Positions 1 to 5,039 of a DNA stretch of 5,039 nucleotides are shown piece after piece (within the stretch, counting starts at the first letter, position 1; each line of letters begins with the position of its first letter). This DNA comes from Deltaproteobacteria bacterium (GTDB lineage: Bacteria > Desulfobacterota > Desulfomonilia > UBA1062): the NCBI GenBank assembly GCA_020053185.1, contig JAGVNP010000155.1, positions 1 through 5,039 on the forward strand, given 5' to 3'. Made by a program: the position numbers and the translations under genes. A model generated the notes under the pieces. It saw only the letters and a program-made list of their open reading frames with translations. It searched no databases and had not been told where the DNA came from.

Positions 1-726
1 AATGAACCTGCAGTAAAGATCCTTGTGGAAGAGGGTAAAGTAAAAGGGGTTGAGGCTGGATCAGCCTTTTATCCTGCAGACATCGTGATATCAAATGCAG
101 GAATATCGCGCACCATTGATTTTGTAGGCCAGGAAAAGTTTCCTGGAGAATATGTGGAAAAGGCTGCGACGTATCGGTCTTCCAACTCCTATGTGACTAT
201 AAAATATGTCCTTGATCGTACTGTAATCCCTTATCCAGTTGTCTTTTATATGCCAGACATGCCTTCAGAAAAAGTCTTTCGCTATATCGATGAACATACC
301 GTGCCCGATGATCCGTATCTGTATGTCCCTGTGCCAACCAACTATGATCCGAGTCTTGCCCCAGAGGGGAAACAGCTCGTTATAGCTGGAACTGCTGCAC
401 CACCAGGGGCATCAGATGAGCTTTCCATGGCTATTCAGGATAAGATTCATAAAAAAATGTGTGAACTTTTCACAGGATTTGAGGATGCAATTGTCTGGCA
501 GTCCAGAACAACTTGCGCAGATACCGGTGCTTTAACAGGGCATCGAGCAGGTGAGGCAATTGGTCTTGCACAGATTCCCGAGCAGGTAGGAAGATTACGT
601 CCTGGTTTGGCAACCCCCATACAGGGTCTATTCCTTGTGGGATCTGATGTGGGTGCCCGCGGTATAGGCACTGAGATCGCATCCGGTAGTGCGCTAAATC
701 TTGTGGATCTTATTAAGGATATTTAG
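1..726 (+). CDS. CrtI-family FAD-dependent oxidoreductase (phytoene desaturase/isomerase/saturase-like), 3' part
   Basis: The reading frame is open from the first base of the window, so the gene begins upstream; 241 C-terminal residues are present, roughly half of a usual CrtI-type protein. The N-terminal FAD-binding Rossmann motif (GxGxxG) is therefore outside the window. Two family hallmarks are visible: PADIVISNAG (about residues 25-34 of this fragment), matching the ADxVxSNA segment, and GLFLVGSDVGARGIGTEIAS (from residue 209), the C-terminal flavin-contacting motif. The family, known from carotenoid desaturases, carotenoid isomerases and retinol saturase, uses FAD to remove, add or move double bonds in long hydrophobic isoprenoids or related lipids at the membrane. 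The substrate cannot be told from this fragment. It is the first visible gene of a probable operon, 28 bases before a membrane ferredoxin, which suggests an Fe-S electron partner (inference). Superfamily membership is firm; the reaction is open. Confidence 0.85.
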   Translation, partial: NEPAVKILVEEGKVKGVEAGSAFYPADIVISNAGISRTIDFVGQEKFPGEYVEKAATYRSSNSYVTIKYVLDRTVIPYPVVFYMPDMPSEKVFRYIDEHTVPDDPYLYVPVPTNYDPSLAPEGKQLVIAGTAAPPGASDELSMAIQDKIHKKMCELFTGFEDAIVWQSRTTCADTGALTGHRAGEAIGLAQIPEQVGRLRPGLATPIQGLFLVGSDVGARGIGTEIASGSALNLVDLIKDI

Positions 727-754
727 GGAATAAAAATTTTATAAAGGAGTATTT

Positions 755-1666
755 ATGTTTCGACTGAGAAATCTTATTATTTTAGGGGTACTTATAGTTT
801 GGTTTTGGGCTGAGAAGTGGAGGCCGATTCTTCCATCGACCATCGCAGCAATAAGAAAAAGCGGTTTAAAAAATATCTTGAATGGACGGGCACCGCATGG
901 GTATTTCTACGGACGCTGGATACCTCAATATCTTATCATATTACAGAAGCTCATACCAAAGTTTGGTCCAAAAGGAAAAAAATGGCTCGGTGATACCTAT
1001 CATGGTAAAGTTCTTCCCCATGAACTTGCAAAGGCCATAGTTACCTTGGATAAGAATATCCCTCTTCAGGATCTTGGGACTAAAATCATCCCCTATCCAA
1101 TTGCGCGGGATTTTGTCCTGGATGCTAACCCTGATATTGTGGTTACCGAGTGCGGATGCAGGGCAATCAGCGGGAATGACTGCAAGCCAAGCCAGGTATG
1201 TATGGCAATTGGGAAGCCTTTTTCTGATTTTATCTTAGAGCACCGTCCTCACTTAAGCAGAAGAATAACACAGGAAGAAGCTCTGAAAATACTGGAAGAG
1301 GTTCATAATAAGGGTTGGGTACACAATGGTTTTTTCAAAGATGTTACCTTGAATGCCTTTTATGCAATCTGTAACTGCTGTCCTTGTTGCTGCACCGGGG
1401 TAATGGCAATGAAACATGGAATCGATATGGTGTGTGCATCCGGATATCAGGCCAAGGTAAATGACAAGCTATGTAAAGGGTGTGAGACTTGCGTAAAGAT
1501 ATGTCCTTTCAATGCAGTAACCGTCGTAAATGGCAAGGCTATCGTAAATCTGGATAAGTGCATGGGATGTGGGGTATGCGTAACAAAATGTCCAAATAAC
1601 GCAAGAGAATTGAAACTCGGCGGGAAGCTTGATCCACTTGATGTGAGAAAGCTCAAAGAAGCTTGA
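755..1666 (+). CDS. Membrane-anchored cysteine-rich protein with C-terminal 2[4Fe-4S] ferredoxin domain (paralog 1)
   Basis: 303 residues. The ATG is preceded by AAAGGAG at 743-749 and by an in-frame stop at 731. Residues about 6-19 (NLIILGVLIVWFWA) form one hydrophobic segment flanked by basic residues, a likely membrane anchor. The C-terminus has two classical 4Fe-4S motifs: C240/C243/C246/C250-Pro and C269/C272/C275/C279-Pro. Upstream lies an extra cysteine region: C133, C135, C143 and C149, then ITQEEALKILEEVHNKGWVH (171-190), then CNCCPCCC (206-213) with six cysteines in eight residues. The ferredoxin part predicts one-electron transfer with two cubane clusters; the extra cysteines could hold another metal centre (inference). 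Similar ECxCR/CNCC ferredoxin-domain proteins are familiar from anaerobes, but I know of no characterised function. The gene sits 28 bases after the CrtI-type oxidoreductase and 30 bases before an exported protein, as in an operon. A related gene is at 3239-4132. Confidence 0.88.
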   Translation: MFRLRNLIILGVLIVWFWAEKWRPILPSTIAAIRKSGLKNILNGRAPHGYFYGRWIPQYLIILQKLIPKFGPKGKKWLGDTYHGKVLPHELAKAIVTLDKNIPLQDLGTKIIPYPIARDFVLDANPDIVVTECGCRAISGNDCKPSQVCMAIGKPFSDFILEHRPHLSRRITQEEALKILEEVHNKGWVHNGFFKDVTLNAFYAICNCCPCCCTGVMAMKHGIDMVCASGYQAKVNDKLCKGCETCVKICPFNAVTVVNGKAIVNLDKCMGCGVCVTKCPNNARELKLGGKLDPLDVRKLKEA

Positions 1667-1681
1667 TGATAGTGATAATAA
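1664..1681 (+). other. Run of six consecutive in-frame stop codons
   Basis: The ferredoxin gene ends with TGA TGA TAG TGA TAA TAA, all in its own frame and using all three stop codons. The next gene, starting at 1697, is in the same frame ten codons beyond the first stop, so without these stops readthrough would produce a fusion protein. The run may be a selected barrier or simply a degenerate TGA/TAA trinucleotide repeat. The last A is also the first base of the next gene's ribosome binding site. Confidence 0.9.
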
Positions 1682-1688
1682 AAGGAGG
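1681..1688 (+). promoter_or_regulatory. Strong ribosome binding site AAAGGAGG
   Basis: AAAGGAGG is a near-perfect anti-16S match, eight bases before the ATG at 1697. It fixes the start of the exported protein and suggests efficient, independent initiation just behind the multiple-stop run. Confidence 0.85.
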
Positions 1689-1696
1689 ATATCAAA

Positions 1697-3121
1697 ATGA
1701 AATGTAGCAAAGGCAGTCTGTTTATTGCAGCAATTTTTTACTTTGGACTAATCTTGTCCTCGTCACAAGGGTTTGGCGAGGAGGCTAAGGATGAGGTTTT
1801 GGCAAAGATGACTATGAAACGATGGGCAGACCCGGTAGTCGTGGATGCGGGCCTGGCTAAGGATTTGATTGGTTGTCCAATATCCAACTTGCGTGTGTAC
1901 GCATATGTGAATGGATCATTCCAGCCAATTCGATATCAGATTGATGAGATGACCGGAAAAGATGGTGATTGGGTTTTAACCACTGGAAAGATCACCAATA
2001 CAGATATGGGGAATGGCAAGCTTGATACCTGGGACACAGTGAGCATCTATGTAAGCGATCTTGGCGACAGGGTAGCAAAAGGGACTTGGGTTGATGGTTA
2101 TACCAAGGGCACAGAGATTGAGGTGATCGATCCTCTCACCGGAGAAAAGGGCTGGTGCTATCTATTATACTTTGCATCAAACCCGCCAGCTAGGTCAACT
2201 TTGCCTGACTATCAGAACTATCACCATCAGATAGGCGTGGTTGAGGGTGACACCACAGAGTATTGGTTTATAGACTGCATTATCACCCCGGATAAACGGG
2301 CAACTACTTATTATAAAACTTTGAAGATAAGTGAGAAGGCAGGAGGGAATAATGCGAGCTGGCCAGATAGATTAAAAATCAGAACAGAAGCCAGGTTGTT
2401 TTTTGGCACAGTTCCTATCCGATTCACCGAAGAATTGCTAAAATCCGATACAATTGGCGCACAATCAGGCCCTGTTCGATTAATCAGAAGGGTTGAACAA
2501 TATATTGAAATAAAGGGAATAAAAGTGTTTCGTTTTGTAAGCGATATCATGGCGTATCGGAATATGGTTATTGCCCCCTGCGTACTTCAGGTTCCGATCA
2601 AACCTAATACTGTAGTATCTTCTATTGTCATGCGGTTTGCGAACGATTACAGTCCTGCTGTACTGGAGTCGAAAACCTGCCTAGCGAGTGATCCTAACCA
2701 TTGGTATCAGATAAACGGGAAGATGGATCCTGATGAGATAAACTTTAGTCCGAAGACGTATGACCAATGGAGATTGACAACAGGCGAGTTTGGAACCGTT
2801 ATGTTCAATAATATATTCCCGGAAGAGATTATGCCCTATATAAAGATAACGAGAGGCATTATTGATGATGTCACACACAAAGATCCTCCAGAAACCTACC
2901 CTGGATGTATTGGCATGGCATATCAGAACTGGGATCTTACCAATGTCCCGCGGGGAAGGTTTTTGTTCTTCCTGAATTTTTACTTCCCGGTTAAATACAA
3001 GCCTGGCGATGAGGTTCAGTATGTGAACCTTACTGATAATCCAGTAAAGATCAAGGTGGGGTCGAGTGAAGGGCTGAACCAGGCCCTGCGTGACCCCAAG
3101 CTCTGTAAAGCATATAGGTAA
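1697..3121 (+). CDS. Exported protein of unknown function with N-terminal signal peptide
   Basis: 474 residues. The N-terminus has a short basic region (MKCSKG), a hydrophobic core at about residues 8-21 and a small-residue stretch SSSQGFG, typical of a Sec signal peptide; cleavage probably falls near residues 25-27. Cys3 lies before the hydrophobic core, so it is not a lipobox. The mature part is soluble-looking, rich in aromatic and beta-prone segments, with no further membrane helix, heme CxxCH or Fe-S motif. Conserved-looking blocks are FQPIRYQIDE (75-84), GKLDTWDTVSIYVSDLGD (107-124), IDPLTGEKGWCYLLYF (144-159) and FLNFYFPVKYKPGDE (425-439). I have an impression of similar uncharacterised exported proteins in anaerobic proteobacteria but cannot name a domain. 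It closes the probable operon with the CrtI-type oxidoreductase and ferredoxin, and its stop codon overlaps a terminator. A periplasmic partner or binding protein of that redox module is possible, without direct evidence. Confidence 0.85.
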   Translation: MKCSKGSLFIAAIFYFGLILSSSQGFGEEAKDEVLAKMTMKRWADPVVVDAGLAKDLIGCPISNLRVYAYVNGSFQPIRYQIDEMTGKDGDWVLTTGKITNTDMGNGKLDTWDTVSIYVSDLGDRVAKGTWVDGYTKGTEIEVIDPLTGEKGWCYLLYFASNPPARSTLPDYQNYHHQIGVVEGDTTEYWFIDCIITPDKRATTYYKTLKISEKAGGNNASWPDRLKIRTEARLFFGTVPIRFTEELLKSDTIGAQSGPVRLIRRVEQYIEIKGIKVFRFVSDIMAYRNMVIAPCVLQVPIKPNTVVSSIVMRFANDYSPAVLESKTCLASDPNHWYQINGKMDPDEINFSPKTYDQWRLTTGEFGTVMFNNIFPEEIMPYIKITRGIIDDVTHKDPPETYPGCIGMAYQNWDLTNVPRGRFLFFLNFYFPVKYKPGDEVQYVNLTDNPVKIKVGSSEGLNQALRDPKLCKAYR

Positions 3122-3173
3122 AAATCTTCGGGTTAGCTCCCTGTTTGGAACTAACCCGAAGATTTTATTTTTT
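3121..3173 (+). terminator. Strong intrinsic terminator overlapping the stop codon
   Basis: A perfect 16-base inverted repeat, AAAATCTTCGGGTTAG (3121-3136) and CTAACCCGAAGATTTT (3151-3166), continues inward after one C/A mismatch with three more pairs (TCC/GGA), leaving a six-base loop CTGTTT. The right arm runs into TTTTATTTTTT, a U-rich tail. The first base of the left arm is the last A of the TAA stop of the exported protein gene, so the hairpin starts inside the coding end. It should end the transcript of the upstream three-gene unit. The left arm begins with a short A-run, so weak termination from the opposite direction is conceivable, but no converging gene is present. Confidence 0.9.
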
Positions 3174-3238
3174 AGATATATTTAGGGATGTAAGGATTTT
3201 ATAGAAGAGAAAATTCAAAGCAGCATAAAGGGGGACGT

Positions 3239-4132
3239 ATGAAGGAATCAACAAGGATCATGCTGAAAAAACACGGCTGGCGCATTGACCGGTTTATCCA
3301 TAACTACATCTATTTTGCATTCTACTATCCATATGTGAAGATAGTGCAGCTTGTGTTGCCCCTTGCTGGGCTTCTTACCTGGTTCAAACCATTGAGTGTT
3401 GTCGGGGATTTTGTGTTCAGTCGCTACCATAGCAAGGTAATATCCGTAGGTGATACTCAGAAGATCTTTTCTCTGAATGAAGATATCACTGCTATCTCGG
3501 AAAAAAATAAGAGAATCATCCCCATGAAGTATGCCTTCAAGATACTGTTTAAAGAAGCTGACTACATTGCAGCCATGGATTGTCCGTGCAAGAAGGCTTA
3601 TAATGACAAGGTGGTAACCGAGCCCTCCTGCTTTGCATTAGGCAAGGGTCTTGCCTCATTCTGGCTGGATCATGGACAAAAGTACCATGCCCGAAAAGTA
3701 ACTCAGAAAGAGGCTCTTGATACTATCAATAAGCTTAGAAAACTCGGATACATTAATCAGGCATTCTTCAAAGTGGCAACCGGCGGAAGCACCGGGGTGA
3801 TCTGTACATGTCATCCAGATACCTGCGTAAGCCTAAAGGCATCAGCCATTACCAAGAAGATTCATCCTTACCTCTCTCAGAATATTGAATCTGGTTACTC
3901 AGTGCAGTGCGATACGAAAAAATGCAAAAAATGCGGTACCTGCGTAAAAACCTGTCACTTCGGTGCAATCAAAATGGTAAACGGCATCAGAACATACAAC
4001 AAGGATCTCTGTCTGGGATGCGAACTCTGTGTAGAAAATTGCGCTCAGAACGCACTTTCCCTGTATGTCGACCCAGTAAAGGCAGTTCCGCTCGACATCG
4101 ATCTGGTGAAAAAAGAATTCGCAAACAGATAA
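3239..4132 (+). CDS. Membrane-anchored cysteine-rich protein with C-terminal ferredoxin domain (paralog 2)
   Basis: 297 residues. The ATG follows AAGGGGGA (3228-3235), and an in-frame stop at 3191 with no other good start between supports it. A hydrophobic stretch at about residues 23-49 suggests one long or two short membrane segments. The C-terminus has two 4Fe-4S motifs, C229/C232/C235/C239 and C258/C261/C264/C268, but His240 and Ala269 replace the usual proline after each fourth cysteine. It aligns with the gene at 755-1666 almost gap-free: C115, C117 and C131 match C133, C135 and C149; VTQKEALDTINKLRKLGYIN (154-173) matches its helix; C189, C191 and C196 match the ends of CNCCPCCC, with three of its six cysteines replaced. 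It is a likely ferredoxin-type electron carrier at the membrane with a shared extra cysteine region of unknown role. It lies behind a terminator, so it may have its own promoter or depend on readthrough. Confidence 0.88.
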   Translation: MKESTRIMLKKHGWRIDRFIHNYIYFAFYYPYVKIVQLVLPLAGLLTWFKPLSVVGDFVFSRYHSKVISVGDTQKIFSLNEDITAISEKNKRIIPMKYAFKILFKEADYIAAMDCPCKKAYNDKVVTEPSCFALGKGLASFWLDHGQKYHARKVTQKEALDTINKLRKLGYINQAFFKVATGGSTGVICTCHPDTCVSLKASAITKKIHPYLSQNIESGYSVQCDTKKCKKCGTCVKTCHFGAIKMVNGIRTYNKDLCLGCELCVENCAQNALSLYVDPVKAVPLDIDLVKKEFANR

Positions 4133-4153
4133 GCCTAGAATCATAATAGATAT

Positions 4154-4192
4154 AAGAAGGCCCCTTTGCTTAAAAAGAGGCCCTCTTCTTTT
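4154..4192 (+). terminator. Imperfect hairpin, probable terminator after the second ferredoxin gene
   Basis: AAGAAGGCCCCTTT (starting near 4154) can pair with AAAGAGG plus CTTCTT on the right, with one C/A mismatch and a small bulge, around the loop GCTTA. The right arm ends in CTTCTTTT. The position, 22 bases after the stop of the ferredoxin gene, fits a rho-independent terminator, but the stem is interrupted and the T-run short. A smaller alternative hairpin, AAGAG-GCC-CTCTT, overlaps it. Confidence 0.5.
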
Positions 4193-4346
4193 GGTTCAGA
4201 GCCGAATAGTGCGACTTTTGATCAGTAGTTTTAGCCCCACACAACAACCCTTTAAGCACCTTGCCTTTTGCCAAGGGAAGGCGCACTATATTAGAAGGAA
4301 AACGACAAATGCGGCATTGCAAAACCTGATCCCACATTATCTCCAG
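4193..4346. other. Gap before the glycosyltransferase; no gene recognised
   Basis: Nothing protein-like with a ribosome binding site is visible here. TATATT at 4287-4292 is a possible -10 box, but the only TTG-type -35 candidates (TTGCCT at 4261, TTGCCA at 4268) have spacers of 20 and 13 bases, both poor. Short competing inverted repeats lie at 4259-4282 (CCTTG/CAAGG and GCCTT/AAGGC). A promoter for the downstream gene is expected somewhere here because a terminator-like hairpin precedes it, but I cannot place it firmly. Confidence 0.3.
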
Positions 4347-4354
4347 AAAGGAGA
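4347..4354 (+). promoter_or_regulatory. Ribosome binding site of the glycosyltransferase gene
   Basis: AAAGGAGA sits eight bases before the ATG at 4363. The frame has a TGA at 4327 and no other ATG, GTG or TTG in between, so this site decides the start. Confidence 0.8.
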
Positions 4355-4362
4355 TCTTCATC

Positions 4363-5039
4363 ATGGACCACAGTTCAACCAATTCAACGATTAACCGCAT
4401 TGCATTCATCGGCAATTACTTACCGAGGCAGTGCGGCATAGCCACATTTACTACGGATTTGTGTGAGGCTATCGCCGCTCAATATAATCAAACAACCTGC
4501 ATTGCCCTGCCGGTCAATGACACCGATGCTGGTTACGCCTATCCGGCCCGCGTTCGATTTGAGCTCACCGAGAAGGACATTGATTCTTATCGTCGCGCCG
4601 CTGACTTCCTGAATATCAACAACGTAGACCTCGTATCCCTGCAACATGAGTATGGCATCTTCGGCGGACGCGCAGGCAGCCACATCCTGGTGCTATTGCG
4701 CGAATTGCAGATGCCCATTGTCACAACCCTGCACACTATTCTGCGCGACCCCAACCCCGATCAGCGTAGGGTTCTGGAAGAAATCGCTACCCTGTCTGCT
4801 CGGTTGGTCGTTATAAGTGAGCGCGGTGCGGAATTTTTGCGCGACATCTATGGGGTGCCGCCGGAGAAGATTGATCATATCCACCACGGCATCCCGGATG
4901 TGCCCTTTGTAGACCCGAGTTTTCACAAAGACCTGTTTGGAGTGGAGGGTAAAATCGTCTTACTTAGTTTTGGCTTGCTCTCGGCGAACAAAGGTATCGA
5001 AAATGTCATCGCTGCCCTGCCTGCTATTTTAGCGCGACA
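4363..5039 (+). CDS. Glycosyltransferase, GT-B fold, family 4 type, 5' part
   Basis: The frame is open to the window edge, giving 225 N-terminal residues; the gene continues beyond. The ATG is chosen from the ribosome binding site at 4347-4354 and the in-frame TGA at 4327. Visible features are the N-terminal Rossmann entry RIAFIGNYLPRQCGIATFTT (12-31) with its Gly-rich acceptor-side loop, LQHEYGIFGG (93-102), TTLHTIL (121-127), ISERGAEFLRDIYGVP (151-166), IHHGIPDVPF (173-182), and LSFGLLSANKGIENVIAALP (201-220), the start of the donor-binding domain with the NKG lysine typical of GT4 enzymes. The usual EX7E donor motif would lie outside the window. Such enzymes act in the cytoplasm and move a sugar from a nucleotide-sugar to a glycan, lipid or small acceptor; the sugar and acceptor are not determinable here. 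There is no signal peptide. G+C is higher than in the preceding genes, and the 230-base gap with a terminator argues against co-transcription with the ferredoxin. Confidence 0.9.
   Translation, partial: MDHSSTNSTINRIAFIGNYLPRQCGIATFTTDLCEAIAAQYNQTTCIALPVNDTDAGYAYPARVRFELTEKDIDSYRRAADFLNINNVDLVSLQHEYGIFGGRAGSHILVLLRELQMPIVTTLHTILRDPNPDQRRVLEEIATLSARLVVISERGAEFLRDIYGVPPEKIDHIHHGIPDVPFVDPSFHKDLFGVEGKIVLLSFGLLSANKGIENVIAALPAILAR

Noticed and set aside
447..682. Minus-strand open frames opposite the CrtI-type oxidoreductase
   Set aside because: They are antisense to the conserved C-terminal flavin motif and have no start signal.
1697..1780. Lipoprotein signal for the exported protein, because of the cysteine at residue 3
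   Set aside because: The cysteine precedes the hydrophobic core, whereas a lipobox cysteine follows it; no L-x-x-C type motif is present near the cleavage region.
3171..3205. Promoter for the second ferredoxin gene using TATATT (3177) or TATAGA (3200) as -10
   Set aside because: No acceptable -35 hexamer lies at 16-18 bases upstream of either; in AT-rich DNA such hexamers are expected by chance.
3907..4146. A 79-codon plus-strand open frame inside the second ferredoxin gene
   Set aside because: It overlaps the ferredoxin motifs in another frame, is rich in Lys/Arg from shifted codons and has no ribosome binding site.
4170..4415. Possible small genes on either strand in the gap before the transferase (4191-4394 plus, 4170-4415 minus)
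   Set aside because: No convincing ribosome binding site or protein-like composition; both run through the terminator-like hairpin or into the transferase start.
4420..4926. Two open frames on the minus strand (4420-4683 and 4693-4926)
   Set aside because: They lie antisense to the glycosyltransferase frame, which has clear family motifs and a ribosome binding site; the minus frames show neither.

Overview
The window holds four iron-sulfur or redox-associated genes on the + strand, followed by the start of an unrelated-looking sugar transferase gene, also on the + strand. I see no RNA genes, CRISPR arrays, insertion sequences or phage genes. The Fe-S-rich content points to an anaerobic bacterium, and the classical Sec-type signal peptide on one product fits a bacterium that exports proteins. 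I cannot name the genus from the sequence. Possible homes include an anaerobic lineage such as Desulfobacterota or anammox planctomycetes, but this is only an impression from the gene types.

Layout. 1-726: 3' half of a CrtI-type (phytoene desaturase/isomerase/saturase-like) FAD oxidoreductase. 755-1666: membrane-anchored protein with an unusual cysteine-rich central region and a C-terminal 2[4Fe-4S] ferredoxin domain. 1697-3121: exported protein of unknown function. These three genes are spaced 28-30 bases apart with good ribosome binding sites and look like one transcription unit. It ends at a strong hairpin terminator (3121-3173) whose left arm starts inside the last stop codon. 3239-4132: a second, diverged paralog of the membrane-anchored ferredoxin. 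It is followed by a weaker terminator-like hairpin (about 4154-4192) and a 230-base gap. 4363 to the window end: the 5' part of a GT-B glycosyltransferase (family 4 type). It has no stop codon in the window and is visibly richer in G+C than the genes before it.

How the genes may work together (inference). A flavoenzyme of the CrtI superfamily next to two membrane-tethered ferredoxin-like proteins suggests a module that moves electrons to or from a lipid or polyprenoid double bond at the membrane. The exported protein may be its extracytoplasmic partner. The most unusual items are the six extra cysteines shared by the two ferredoxin paralogs, the CNCCPCCC cluster in the first, the loss of both conserved prolines in the second, and a run of six consecutive in-frame stop codons between two genes that lie in the same frame.
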